A stretch of 64,000 nt of DNA from a virus: positions 36,570 to 100,569 of IMG/VR virus record IMGVR_UViG_3300035670_000082; one strand, written 5' to 3'. Positions within the stretch are counted from its first letter, which is position 1, and every line of letters starts with the position of its first letter. Both the position numbers and the translations under genes were made by a program. Below, in pieces: positions 7,288 through 15,957 of this stretch. The notes beneath the pieces are model-generated. The model had not been told where the DNA came from and did not search any database. It was given only the letters and a program-made list of their open reading frames with translations.

Positions 7288-9042
7288 ATGCCAAATGTTT
7301 CATCTCCAACAGTTCAGTCATTTTTGGACAAACTCAATGGTGTCCGAGCGACTGGTTCTGGTTGGCAGGCTCGATGCCCATGCAGGAACGACGATGACAA
7401 TCCATCTCTTTCCATTGGGCAAGGCAATGACGGGCGCGTATTAGTCACCTGCCATCGCGGTGGCGGGTGCGATGTGGTGGATATTTGCAAATCGCTGAAC
7501 ATGAAAGTGACTGAGTTGTATCCGCCACGACAGGAAGAGCGGAAACTTTCCCTTATCGCGACATACGATTACAGGAACGAAAAGGGTGAGTTGCTTTATC
7601 AAAAACAGCGGTTCGTTGACCAATGGAACAAGAAGACATTCATGCAACGGCGCCCCGACCCAGACAATCCCAAAAAATGGGTGTACTCACTTAACGGTGT
7701 CACGAAAGTTTTATATCGACTGCCACAGGTTTTGAAAGCAAAATCAGACGGCGAGACCATATGGTTGGTCGAAGGAGAGAAAGACGCAGACAATCTCGTA
7801 AAACTTGGTTGGTGTGCGACGACACCACCGAATGGTGCAGGGAAGTGGCAGGACAATTTCACTGAGACTTTGGCTAACGCAAATGTCTACATCGTTGCTG
7901 ACAACGATGCCCCCGGACGCGAGCATTCCGACCATGTGGCGAGCGTATTGCGTGATGCGGGGTGCTCCGTTATTCAGTGGGTTCCGCCAGCGAAATACAA
8001 AGATGTTTCCGACTTGCTAGCCGATGGTGGCTCACTTAATGACCTCTTGGAGTCAAAAGATGCAGAGCCTCTAACTGAGTCTGAGGCAAAAGAAGAAGAA
8101 TCCGAGGAGCAAGACGAAATAGCGGTGGAAGAAGCGACCAGTTCGCTTGCGTCTGTCGCTCAGCAGGTGACAAAAGTTCTTTTGCGTGATGACCTATCTG
8201 AGGATACCCGTATCGCGCGGGCGTCAATGCTTCTTAATCAAATAAACACCGAAAACGATTACGACAAGGGTCGTTTGGTCAATTGGCAAGAATTTTTGGG
8301 TGAGTCTGCTGATGAAAGTTATGATTGGGTAATTCCGCAACTTGTTGAGCGAGGCGAACGAATAATGGTCGTCGCAGCCGAAGGTGTCGGAAAAACGATG
8401 CTCGCCAGACAGGTCGCCATTTGTGCTTCCGCTGGTTTGCATCCCTTCAATTTTTCTCGAATCAAACCAATCAGGACTTTGACGATAGACCTAGAAAACC
8501 CTGAGAGAATCATCCGTAGAACATCGGCGAATATTATGGGTGCGGCTGTCAGGTTCGGTCATGTCAAATCAGTCGACGCTCATATTCTCATCAAGCCTGC
8601 TGGACTGAATCTATTGACGGCGAAAGACCGTCTTGTCGTTGAAGAAGCGGTTGAGACCATTAAGCCCGACATGCTGTTCATCGGACCTATCTACAAGTCG
8701 TTCATCGACCCAGGTGGACGAACATCTGAGGCTGTTGCGGTTGAGGTCGCTCGGTATTTTGACATGATTCGCGACTACTACAACTGCACGCTTTGGCTTG
8801 AGCACCACGCCCCCCTCGGTACTTCTATGAGTACAAGGGATTTGCGTCCGTTTGGGTCTGCGGTTTGGTCGCGGTGGCCAGAGTTCGGTTTGGCTTTACA
8901 CCCTGATGCGACTGCTGTTGGTGAATATGTTTACGATGTCCGCCATTTCCGTGGTGCCCGTGATGAGCGACCATTCCCGACTAAACTTAAGAGAGGGAAA
9001 GTTTTCCCGTTTGAACTGCTTGATTTGAGAGAACCAATATGA
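7288..9042 (+). CDS. Primase-helicase (Zn finger, Toprim, RecA-like ATPase)
   Basis: 584 residues. The N-terminus has a CHC2-type zinc finger (RCPC, then VTCHRGGGC, about 29-65). Next is a Toprim domain (about 150-225: WLVEGEKDADNL, YIVADNDAPGREH). An acidic linker (about 255-285) leads to a RecA/RepA-type ATPase with Walker A AAEGVGKTMLARQ (about 366-378), TIDLEN, and a Walker B-like DMLFIGP, then WLEHHAP. The combination would make primers and unwind DNA at the phage fork. ATGA overlap with the next gene; the operon starts at whiB. Confidence 0.85.
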   Translation: MPNVSSPTVQSFLDKLNGVRATGSGWQARCPCRNDDDNPSLSIGQGNDGRVLVTCHRGGGCDVVDICKSLNMKVTELYPPRQEERKLSLIATYDYRNEKGELLYQKQRFVDQWNKKTFMQRRPDPDNPKKWVYSLNGVTKVLYRLPQVLKAKSDGETIWLVEGEKDADNLVKLGWCATTPPNGAGKWQDNFTETLANANVYIVADNDAPGREHSDHVASVLRDAGCSVIQWVPPAKYKDVSDLLADGGSLNDLLESKDAEPLTESEAKEEESEEQDEIAVEEATSSLASVAQQVTKVLLRDDLSEDTRIARASMLLNQINTENDYDKGRLVNWQEFLGESADESYDWVIPQLVERGERIMVVAAEGVGKTMLARQVAICASAGLHPFNFSRIKPIRTLTIDLENPERIIRRTSANIMGAAVRFGHVKSVDAHILIKPAGLNLLTAKDRLVVEEAVETIKPDMLFIGPIYKSFIDPGGRTSEAVAVEVARYFDMIRDYYNCTLWLEHHAPLGTSMSTRDLRPFGSAVWSRWPEFGLALHPDATAVGEYVYDVRHFRGARDERPFPTKLKRGKVFPFELLDLREPI

Positions 9043-9671
9043 CAGAAAAAGGTTTGACTCGGGAGTTTCTCGCCGAGCGTGATGTGCGTATTTTCAAGAT
9101 GCGTCAGGCGGGTGTGCCTATTGCGGAGATTTCGCGTCGTTTTGGCATGACCAACAATGCTGTACACGGCTCTATTAGGCGTCAGTTGGGTAAGTTGAGT
9201 CAGGAAGCCCTCCTCGCCTATCCAGAGGTCTTACAGATGGAACTGGAGCGTCTGGACGCCCTTCAGAGCGCAATCTGGCCGCTCACGCAACACCGAAAAG
9301 TGAAAATGGATGACGGCACCGAGGTTGCGATGGAACCAGACATTAAGGCGGTGTCAACGGTTCTCGCAATTATTGACCGTCGTGCTCGTCTGTTGGGTAT
9401 GGAGCAGTCCAATGTCAATGTAAATATGCAAACTTTCGGCAATCCGTCAGAGCAGAATCTTCGGGCTGTTTTGGCTGGCGCTCCCGGCGTCAAGGAATCG
9501 TCGAAGTTTGACCCCGAGACTGAGGCTAAGAAGTTGTTGTCGATTATGCGTGATGCTGGTGTTATTTCTGATAGTGCGCTTACTGGCTTGTTGGGAAATA
9601 TGCCTGCGTTGACGGAGGGCGACGGAGACGAAGAGGAAAAACCTGAGGGTGAGGCAAGTCACACGACTTAG
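9039..9671 (+). CDS. HTH protein, possibly terminase small subunit
   Basis: 210 residues. The N-terminal helix-turn-helix (about 19-50: MRQAGVPIAEISRRFGMTNNAVHGSIRRQL) is followed by a helical region with LERLDALQSAIWP, PDIKAVSTVLAIIDRRARLLGM. That second pattern is common in small terminase-like proteins of actinophages. The acidic tail (EGDGDEEEKPEGE) fits a late DNA-binding protein. The large terminase is 34 kb away at 42995, and co-transcription with primase argues for a regulatory role instead. Both readings remain open. Confidence 0.55.
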   Translation: MTEKGLTREFLAERDVRIFKMRQAGVPIAEISRRFGMTNNAVHGSIRRQLGKLSQEALLAYPEVLQMELERLDALQSAIWPLTQHRKVKMDDGTEVAMEPDIKAVSTVLAIIDRRARLLGMEQSNVNVNMQTFGNPSEQNLRAVLAGAPGVKESSKFDPETEAKKLLSIMRDAGVISDSALTGLLGNMPALTEGDGDEEEKPEGEASHTT

Positions 9672-9871
9672 TGCGTCTGCGCACAAGCATATTGTTTACA
9701 ATATTCGGCATGCTCTTATCGCTTATAACAATAATTTTTGCTGGTTTGCTTTTCCACTTTGCGGTTCTGAACAGGTCTGTTGAAGATTACGAAGGATATG
9801 GCTTGCGTGAAAACAAAGCAAGCAAACCTGTTTTGGAAGAGAAATATTTTTCAGGACCTAACTGGTTCTAA
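9671..9871 (+). CDS. Small membrane protein
   Basis: 66 residues from GTG 9671, which overlaps the previous stop. One clear hydrophobic helix at about 6-34 (ILFTIFGMLLSLITIIFAGLLFHFAVL), then a short charged tail. No family recognised. It closes the whiB-primase operon and converges with the oxygenase gene. Confidence 0.55.
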   Translation: MRLRTSILFTIFGMLLSLITIIFAGLLFHFAVLNRSVEDYEGYGLRENKASKPVLEEKYFSGPNWF

Positions 9872-9872
9872 A

Positions 9873-10691
9873 TTACACCCCAAAATCTGTGTTGATTACG
9901 GGGTGTGGTTGGTTCATCATTTCCGATTTCGGCGGCAGTTTTTCAACCAGCAACAATCTGAGCATCCACCTGTCTGTTCCGTCGTATCGCGGCTGGAAAG
10001 GTTTGCGACCATGAACCAACTTTCTGTTGTTGATGATGAAAACATCACCAGATTCGAGCGCAATTTCCCTCGTTTTTGATTCCACCACATACCTCAAAGC
10101 ACGAAGAGCACGCTCCGCGACAGCGTTTTCGCCCGTCATCAAATCATCGTCGTAACACAACTCCAATCCGTTCGAACCGTCTTCCAAAATAGGCAGACGA
10201 ATCATTCTGTGTTTCTCTCCGTTGCGCCTAAAACTTTCGTCTGTGGTCGTAAAAAACTGTGGTTTGCGCAATTCCAGAATCGTCTCATTATCCAAATCAC
10301 GCAAAATGTCACTGCAAAGCGCATAAGTGGTGAACGCGTTTTCATCTCCACGCAAACACATCAGGATAATCCAGTCAGGCTTATAAGGGTGAAACGCTGT
10401 CTCTGTGTGGAGTTTGAGAATCGTCTTTGACGACGAAGACATTTGCGAATACTCGGTTTTGGGATTAGGGAGAACATGTTGTATGAGACGACCGTTTTGT
10501 TCCTGTGCATACCCGACTGGAATTCCGTAGTGTGCACCAAATTTCAAAAGCAACTTGCGTGCCTGTTCCACAACATCATCACTTGGTGGAACCGTTGGGG
10601 TGGGTGGTATGTGCCCTATCTCTGCATCTTTCACCAACACAAATGATGGCTGTGCATCATGATGGTCAAGAATCGCTATTCGGCGTTCCAT
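9873..10691 (-). CDS. Fe(II)/2-oxoglutarate-dependent oxygenase (clavaminate synthase / AsnO-like)
   Basis: 272 residues from ATG 10691 (MERRIAIL); the frame also has a start at 10715. Counting from 10715, the motif HTE (H103, E105) followed by FHPYKPDWIILMCLRG, the distal H235 in VFIINNRKLVHGR, and arginines 249/253 in DRWMLRLL make the iron and 2-oxoglutarate sites of the TauD/clavaminate-synthase group. HxE rather than HxD is typical of asparagine/arginine hydroxylases of the AsnO/VioC kind. These act on free amino acids, but a phage enzyme could also act on a nucleobase or protein. It is last of a four-gene minus operon with MazG. Confidence 0.75.
   Translation of the reverse strand: MERRIAILDHHDAQPSFVLVKDAEIGHIPPTPTVPPSDDVVEQARKLLLKFGAHYGIPVGYAQEQNGRLIQHVLPNPKTEYSQMSSSSKTILKLHTETAFHPYKPDWIILMCLRGDENAFTTYALCSDILRDLDNETILELRKPQFFTTTDESFRRNGEKHRMIRLPILEDGSNGLELCYDDDLMTGENAVAERALRALRYVVESKTREIALESGDVFIINNRKLVHGRKPFQPRYDGTDRWMLRLLLVEKLPPKSEMMNQPHPVINTDFGV
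9875..9906. terminator. Hairpin at the convergent gene boundary
   Basis: ACACCCC at 9875-9881 and GGGGTGT at 9900-9906 can form a 7-bp stem with an 18-base loop, between convergent genes and inside the last codons of the minus-strand one. There is no clear T-run, so termination is a guess. Confidence 0.3.
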
Positions 10692-10878
10692 CTCTCTTCT
10701 CTTTTTTGTTTGCACGCGTTCTCGGCATGTCGTGGGTTCTGAGGGGGTGACCGTACGGCAAGCGAGTGCGTTTCTTGCCAGCCTTGGTGCCGGGGACGGT
10801 TTCAGTCTGCCCAGTCAAATAGTTGAACCGAACTCTTTGCTGTGCGCCGCGTGTGACGCGCTTGTTTTTCTTGCCCAT
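10666..10878 (-). CDS. Small basic hypothetical protein
   Basis: 70 residues, rich in Lys and Arg (MGKKNKRVTRGAQQRVRFNY, GTKAGKKRTRLPYGHP). The start overlaps the MazG stop as TAATG and the end overlaps the oxygenase start by about 26 bp, so it sits inside a tightly packed operon, which supports it being real. The GKKxxR style suggests nucleic acid binding. No family recognised. Confidence 0.5.
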   Translation of the reverse strand: MGKKNKRVTRGAQQRVRFNYLTGQTETVPGTKAGKKRTRLPYGHPLRTHDMPRTRANKKEKRDGTPNSDS

Positions 10879-11204
10879 TATCTATTGTCCCCGCTTCCCT
10901 TAAGGGTATTCGCCTCTTTGCGCAAAGCAAGTTTGTCCACATTGCGGTTAGCCACAACCCCGAGATTTGATTTGAGGACAGTGCACATCTGTGCGATATA
11001 CCAAAGGACATCACCAAGTTCTAATTCCAGCGCATCAACCAATTCTGTGGTGAGTTCTGAACCGTGGTCGCGGATAATCTTCTTAACTTTTCCTGCCACT
11101 TCTCCAGCCTCAGACACGAGACCAAGCGATAGATACTCAAGAGCCTTATCTGTCGGATAAATCGCAGTATGCCCTGTCCGCCACTGATAGTTTGCAAAGT
11201 CCAT
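10878..11204 (-). CDS. MazG-like nucleotide pyrophosphohydrolase
   Basis: About 108 residues from ATG 11204, chosen for the AGGAC site 8 bases upstream; starts at 11222 and 11258 (TTG) are also in frame. LGLVSEAGEVAGKVKKIIRD then ELVDALELELGDVLWYIAQMC give the EExxE...ExxD metal-binding helix pair of all-alpha NTP pyrophosphatases. It would hydrolyse (d)NTPs to monophosphates, cleaning the nucleotide pool or lowering (p)ppGpp signalling during infection. Co-operonic with the oxygenase. Confidence 0.8.
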   Translation of the reverse strand: MDFANYQWRTGHTAIYPTDKALEYLSLGLVSEAGEVAGKVKKIIRDHGSELTTELVDALELELGDVLWYIAQMCTVLKSNLGVVANRNVDKLALRKEANTLKGSGDNR

Positions 11205-11229
11205 TTTGTCTTGTCCTACCATTTCGTTC

Positions 11230-11862
11230 TCACAAATCGTCTCGATAAAAAATGTCAAAACCTATGTCGTGTATTTCGTCAGCCAAAGTCTCAAAGTAAA
11301 CATCTTTTGCATCAGTGAATTTGGCACTGTGGTAAGCAAGTTTCAGTGAAGCGTTTAGCGTCGCGGCATATGTTAGGTCGCGCATGACATCCAGAGCGGA
11401 ATACCAGAGCGCGTCCCCAAATTGTACTTGTTTTCCCAAAAGTATTTTGTAAGGCACTGATATAAAGATAGGTACATCTGAGCCAAGTTGAGTAAATGAT
11501 AGACATTCTGTTACTGGGGAGTTGGGCTGGGCGAACAGTTTTGCCAAATCCTGATTTTTGGTTTCGGAGGGTTTCAGGGAGCAATACCCCTCCGCTATGA
11601 ATGTGAAGGAATCGACACCCCAACCCTGACGCTTGATACAGGCAGCCTTTGTGAGGCGCTCCAGACGCTCATCTCTGTCCAAATTGTGGGTTGATGTGAG
11701 TTGGAGAATTGACACCAATTTCGCCCCTTTCCAACAAAACAGGTTTATGTTCATGTCTTCCCCGATACCGCCCTCGCTAACTGTCGCCTGTTTAGCCAGT
11801 TTTATGGCTTCAACTGCAAGTGCGACCTTGTCTAAATCGGTCTCGTATACGCCTGTTTCCAT
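11230..11862 (-). CDS. Hypothetical protein
   Basis: About 210 residues from ATG 11862 (TTG 11871 possible). Patches resemble a globular alpha/beta protein: INLFCWKGAKLVSILQL, then WGVDSFTFIAEGYCS, then DVPIFISVPYKILLGKQVQFGD, then a helical end. No motif I can name. First gene of the minus operon that contains MazG and the oxygenase, divergent from the basic protein at 11939. Confidence 0.55.
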   Translation of the reverse strand: METGVYETDLDKVALAVEAIKLAKQATVSEGGIGEDMNINLFCWKGAKLVSILQLTSTHNLDRDERLERLTKAACIKRQGWGVDSFTFIAEGYCSLKPSETKNQDLAKLFAQPNSPVTECLSFTQLGSDVPIFISVPYKILLGKQVQFGDALWYSALDVMRDLTYAATLNASLKLAYHSAKFTDAKDVYFETLADEIHDIGFDIFYRDDL

Positions 11863-11899
11863 CACCCCCAAAATAGCCTATTTGGTGTTGTTCCAAGGG

Positions 11900-11928
11900 T
11901 TGCATTGGGGCGTCGTGTCATCTACTAG
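11900..11928 (+). promoter_or_regulatory. Candidate promoter of the histone-like gene
   Basis: TTGCAT at 11900-11905, 17-bp spacer, TACTAG at 11923-11928, eleven bases before ATG 11939. A very similar arrangement (TTGCAT ... CTAGTGT) precedes the gene at 54004. Confidence 0.4.
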
Positions 11929-11938
11929 TGTTTCGGGT

Positions 11939-12211
11939 ATGGCACAAAAGAAGAAAACCACCAACAAGAAAACCAACAAAAAGACCTCTTCGGTGAAGAA
12001 GACTTCCACAAAGTCTGCCTCTGCCAAGAAGAAGAGCGTTGCATCAACAAAGAAGGACATTGAAGACGCTGCCGTGGCGGTTGCCTCGGCGGTCGCAGAG
12101 GCTGCTCCAGCAGTGGAGAAGGCGTTTGAGTCGGTCGTCGTGTACGCGAACGACATCAAGTCCTCTTCGGTGAGACAGCGTGTCCTTGCATGGTTCAAGA
12201 GGGGTCGCTAG
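11939..12211 (+). CDS. Lys/Ala-rich histone H1-like protein
   Basis: 90 residues. The first 40 are Lys, Thr and Ser repeats (KKKTTNKKTNKKTSS and similar), like histone H1 or bacterial HU-type tails; the rest is an Ala-rich helix (DIEDAAVAVASAVAEAAPAVEK) and a short basic end (RVLAWFKRGR). Likely binds DNA without sequence preference. No Shine-Dalgarno before ATG 11939. It overlaps the extended frame of the methyltransferase. Confidence 0.65.
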   Translation: MAQKKKTTNKKTNKKTSSVKKTSTKSASAKKKSVASTKKDIEDAAVAVASAVAEAAPAVEKAFESVVVYANDIKSSSVRQRVLAWFKRGR

Positions 12212-12240
12212 ACTTCTCCCCCGTGACAGGGGAACAAAAC

Positions 12241-13575
12241 TTGAACCCGAAAATCCTGATAGGTGATGTTCGGGAAACATTGAAGTCGCTTCCTGATGGA
12301 AGCGTTCATTGTGTTATCACGTCTCCCCCCTATTGGGGTTTGCGGGATTACGGAACAGCAAAGTGGATAGGTGGAGACCCGTCTTGTTCGCATAAGCGAG
12401 ACAGCAAGTTCAGCGAAAGTTGCTCGACGGGTCAAAGAAACCTAGAGGGCGCAATCGGGGACGGTATATACAAAACGATATGTAAAAGATGTGGCGCCAC
12501 CCGCGAGGACAGTCAACTAGGGCTTGAACCGACGTTTGATGAATATGTCAAAGACATGGTCGGTGTTTTTGCTGAAATTTGGCGTGTCTTGCGAGACGAT
12601 GGGACACTGTGGCTGAACCTCGGAGATTCGTATGCTGGCAGTAACGGCAACGGCTACAAGCAGTCGATTGCTTCAACGAACGCTTCAAACGCGGGCGGCG
12701 ATAACGAAGATTTTCGCGCAAAGATAGGTCGCGACGACGGACACCTAAAACCCAAAGACCTTGTCGGCATCCCGTGGAGAGTGGCTCTAGCGCTCCAAGA
12801 AGCAGGCTGGTATCTACGGCAAGATATTATTTGGCATAAGCCGAACCCGATGCCAGAATCAGTTTTGGACAGATGCACCAAGGCTCATGAATACATCTTT
12901 CTTTTGACAAAGAAACCTAGATACTTTTTTGATTCCGAATCAATCAAAGAACCCGCAGTTTACGCTTTCGACGACAGAGGCTCCAGAGCAGATAAGCGAC
13001 GCGGGGTAATCAGCAACTCAATGAATGGCACAACTGGCGCGACAAGAAACAAACGCTCAGTTTGGTCAGTGACAACGAAACCATTCAAAGAAGCACATTT
13101 CGCGACATTCCCAACAGACTTGGTTGAGCCTTGCATCAAGGCAGGAACATCCGAACACGGATGTTGCGCCCTGTGTCTGTCGCCTTACCATCGAGTTGTG
13201 GAGCGCAAGCGCATTTCGCGAAGTGAATTACCCGAGGACGACCCACGGTACCGCCCGAATAATTACGATGGGGCATACGCGGAAATCAACGGCAAAGGAG
13301 ACGCTGGGTATACGCATACGGAAACAAAGGGATGGGAGAAGAGTTGTGACTGTGCGACAGAAGAAATTGTTCCCTGCACTGTTCTTGACCCGTTCTTTGG
13401 GTCTGGTACGACTGGTGTTGTGGCGATGCGTTTGGGTCGCGACTATCGCGGTTGTGAACTCAATCCAGAATATGCGGGAATCGCAACGCGCAGACTAGAC
13501 AAAGAACTCGAAGACATCGCTCTGCGTAAAGCGACGGAACAACTTAGTTTGTTTGATGAGGCTTCAAAGAAGTAG
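12241..13575 (+). CDS. DNA methyltransferase (N6-adenine or N4-cytosine type)
   Basis: About 444 residues from TTG 12241, chosen because AGGGGA lies 7 bases upstream; the frame is open to ATG 12190. The catalytic TSPPYWGLRDYG comes first and the SAM-binding DPFFGSGTTG comes near the C-terminus, the motif order of beta-class amino-methyltransferases. Two cysteine pairs (CSHK...CKRCG, about 65-105; CCALCLSPYH, about 310) look like inserted zinc knuckles. No restriction partner is adjacent, so it is probably an orphan enzyme protecting phage DNA. Confidence 0.85.
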   Translation: MNPKILIGDVRETLKSLPDGSVHCVITSPPYWGLRDYGTAKWIGGDPSCSHKRDSKFSESCSTGQRNLEGAIGDGIYKTICKRCGATREDSQLGLEPTFDEYVKDMVGVFAEIWRVLRDDGTLWLNLGDSYAGSNGNGYKQSIASTNASNAGGDNEDFRAKIGRDDGHLKPKDLVGIPWRVALALQEAGWYLRQDIIWHKPNPMPESVLDRCTKAHEYIFLLTKKPRYFFDSESIKEPAVYAFDDRGSRADKRRGVISNSMNGTTGATRNKRSVWSVTTKPFKEAHFATFPTDLVEPCIKAGTSEHGCCALCLSPYHRVVERKRISRSELPEDDPRYRPNNYDGAYAEINGKGDAGYTHTETKGWEKSCDCATEEIVPCTVLDPFFGSGTTGVVAMRLGRDYRGCELNPEYAGIATRRLDKELEDIALRKATEQLSLFDEASKK

Positions 13576-13942
13576 TTTCTGGCAGATTTATAGAAATTTC
13601 TATTCTGTCCGCAAGCCGAAGAAGCACTTTTTGTGCTTGTTCCGATGTATGGGTTTCCGCCCATACGGATGGGTCTTCCCCTAGCACCGCCTCGATGTAT
13701 TCGTAGGCGACTTTAACCTTCCCCAAATTTATTGGGGGGACATTCGTATCTTCTGCATCTTCAAACCCTGATGCCAAAAGTTTTTCTGATGCACCACACG
13801 CGAGAAGAAGAGCGCCATAAAAGTCAACTTGTTTTGTGTATGGGTCGTACGGAAGAACATGCGTGAATCCATGTTCGCTGATTATTTCAGCAGTTTTCCG
13901 ATAAATCTCGTGGACTTTTGCGTCCTTCAGGCAGTACAGCAT
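13544..13942 (-). CDS. Hypothetical protein downstream of RNR
   Basis: About 132 residues from ATG 13942, which begins 2 bp after the RNR stop; an ATG at 13975 would overlap RNR. Contains YRKTAEIISEHGFTHVLPYD and VDFYGALLLACGASEKLLASG, a mixed alpha/beta fold I cannot name. Its 3' end overlaps the convergent methyltransferase by 32 bp. Probably translated with RNR. Confidence 0.5.
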   Translation of the reverse strand: MLYCLKDAKVHEIYRKTAEIISEHGFTHVLPYDPYTKQVDFYGALLLACGASEKLLASGFEDAEDTNVPPINLGKVKVAYEYIEAVLGEDPSVWAETHTSEQAQKVLLRLADRIEISINLPETTSLKPHQTN

Positions 13943-13944
13943 CA

Positions 13945-15876
13945 CTACTTGATTGGACAAGCCCCCGAAGCGCATGCGTCGATATCCAAATCTTCTCCCG
14001 ATATCGGCGTAAGGGCAACACTCAGGTCAATTTTTGAGACCATTTGGTTGTAGTGCTCTTCCGTGCACGCCTCGTAAGGGGGTAGCGGGAAGTTGTGGTC
14101 GCTGTGGAGAAGGAATGATACCGATTTGATACCATCGTCGTAGTTCTTGGAAAGCCATTCCTTGATGGAGTCAAGTTCTTCTTTGCGGTAGTAAACGGTG
14201 ACTGAAACGGCATTGTCAGCCCATACCGTCTGCATTTTTTTGACCCATTCCAACTGTTCAATGGCTGTCATGTTTTCTGCGAGGACAGCGCCCTGTGGTG
14301 ATTTGCAGGGGAATTCGACCACATATTTGGTGTGGTCTTCCCGACCGTCGAGACCGATATCCCACACGACCTTATGCCCCCGTTTGCGCAGGTTGTCCAC
14401 AAGCGGGTCGGCTGCGCCGAAACGCACTCTACGGATGTAGAACGGCGCGAACGCTGGATGCACACCCGGAGTGACACCTGGCAGTAGGGAAAGTGTTCCA
14501 GATGGCTGAACCGTCGTAAGCCTCACCGAACGGGGGAAACCGTGTTTCTGTGAATACTCTTGGTCGAGTTTGTCCAACGCTTCATACGCATCGGAAAGCC
14601 AAGAAATTTGTTCGTCATTGCATTGAAGAATCCCTGTAATGCTTTGCCCAAGTCGAGCATTTTTGTTCACAATTTCTGTTGTCTTTTCATACGGATACGA
14701 AAGGCGTGTTATCTGCTTTTGGAGCATGTAAAGAAGGCGCGATATTTCCTTCAACTGTTTCAATGACTCCACATTCGGCAGGAAGATAGTCGCAAGGTTG
14801 CATGACTCGCCGTCCCCAAGCCCAATTTCTGCGCAAGGATTGAATCCCTCAATGCTGTTGTCGGGTCGGACATCGCCAAGGCGACCATGCTTCCGAGCAA
14901 GACGCCTGTTCACGAGTCCGTAAGGTTCCCCGTTACCTGTGTACCCCTTCCAGAGTTCTGGCATGATGTGGTCGTAGTAGTCGGCGTAAATGCTGTTGTT
15001 GCTGTTGGCACGCCAAGCGGGGATGTCGCCGTTAGCCCAATTTTTTGCACGAAGGAAAAGGACATCGTCGGGGTCGCCGATGGCAATCTGCGCAGACCTT
15101 CGGGATGAACCTGAGACGACAATCCGACCGATGATGTTGCAAATATCTAGAACATCTACTGACCGCAACTTTTTCCCTTCGCGGTTTCTCATCACCTTGC
15201 AGATATCTTCGATGCCGTCAACGAGCGCCCCCGGTCCGCTGGCGGTGCCACCGAAGGTTTTGAGTGGTGCACCGAATTCGCGGATGAGAATAGTGGAGTA
15301 GGTGAAAGATTTGCCCGTATCGAAGAAAGACTTCAATACGCTGTGCAGAAGACGACGCCACCCTTGCCTGCTGTCGGGGACAATGATGTCAGCATCATTG
15401 GTTCGCTCGTGCGTGATTTTTACATTGGCGCGAACTTTGGGCAAGTCGTGAATTTTTGAGCGCTCAACCGAAAAACCCACTCCGCCACCGAGCATCAAGT
15501 AATCAAACAAAAGTTCGAAATCTTCAATTCTTTCAATGTTTGTGAAATAGCAGTTGTTTAGCGAGGACGCGTTGAACTTCTTGATGAGTGGAGTCCCCAA
15601 CTGCCACAGTGCGCGACCAGAGAAAGAGCAACGAAGGTTGTAGACATGGTCGAAGATTGCTTCCAAATCTTTTTGTGTCCACGGCACGCCGATTTCTACC
15701 GCTCCGTTTACGCAGCGCGACACGGTTTCAATCCATGTTTCGTTTCGTTCAACACCCTCGATTGGGCGAGAGTATGTTCGAAGGTAGACGATTTCCCCAA
15801 GTCCACTGAAACCCCAAGGCGGAACCACATTTCGATACTGCTCCAAAAACTGTGGGGTCAAGCCGACTTTCTCCAT
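13945..15876 (-). CDS. nrdJ: Class II (B12-dependent) ribonucleotide reductase
   Basis: 643 residues, a monomeric-type class II enzyme. Catalytic FNPCAEIGLGDGESCN at 345-360 (thiyl-radical Cys in NPCAE), C83 in the N-terminal redox position (NLRCSFSGRALWQLGT), the finger-loop region SGSSRRSAQIAIGDPD at 255-270, PSGTLSLLPGVTPG later, and a C-terminal C635-x4-C640 pair for re-reduction. It converts ribonucleotides to deoxyribonucleotides using adenosylcobalamin, so it needs host B12 but neither oxygen nor a small subunit. It supplies dNTPs together with MazG. Confidence 0.92.
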   Translation of the reverse strand: MEKVGLTPQFLEQYRNVVPPWGFSGLGEIVYLRTYSRPIEGVERNETWIETVSRCVNGAVEIGVPWTQKDLEAIFDHVYNLRCSFSGRALWQLGTPLIKKFNASSLNNCYFTNIERIEDFELLFDYLMLGGGVGFSVERSKIHDLPKVRANVKITHERTNDADIIVPDSRQGWRRLLHSVLKSFFDTGKSFTYSTILIREFGAPLKTFGGTASGPGALVDGIEDICKVMRNREGKKLRSVDVLDICNIIGRIVVSGSSRRSAQIAIGDPDDVLFLRAKNWANGDIPAWRANSNNSIYADYYDHIMPELWKGYTGNGEPYGLVNRRLARKHGRLGDVRPDNSIEGFNPCAEIGLGDGESCNLATIFLPNVESLKQLKEISRLLYMLQKQITRLSYPYEKTTEIVNKNARLGQSITGILQCNDEQISWLSDAYEALDKLDQEYSQKHGFPRSVRLTTVQPSGTLSLLPGVTPGVHPAFAPFYIRRVRFGAADPLVDNLRKRGHKVVWDIGLDGREDHTKYVVEFPCKSPQGAVLAENMTAIEQLEWVKKMQTVWADNAVSVTVYYRKEELDSIKEWLSKNYDDGIKSVSFLLHSDHNFPLPPYEACTEEHYNQMVSKIDLSVALTPISGEDLDIDACASGACPIK

Positions 15877-15916
15877 GGGGACACTTTTCTTTCTTGTTTG
15901 GTTTTGGGAAGAAACT

Positions 15917-15945
15917 ATTTTACCCTAGGCGGGTGTTTCAGTAAA
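15917..15945 (-). promoter_or_regulatory. Candidate RNR promoter
   Basis: On the minus strand: TTTACT (15945-15940), 17-bp spacer, TAAAAT (15922-15917), about 40 bases before ATG 15876. The -35 matches four of six consensus bases. Confidence 0.4.
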
Positions 15946-15957
15946 CGGTCTGTCGCG

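Noticed and set aside
9039-9671. Sigma factor instead of HTH/small terminase
   Set aside because: There is one HTH only and no region 2-like motif; the later helical part does not look like a sigma factor.
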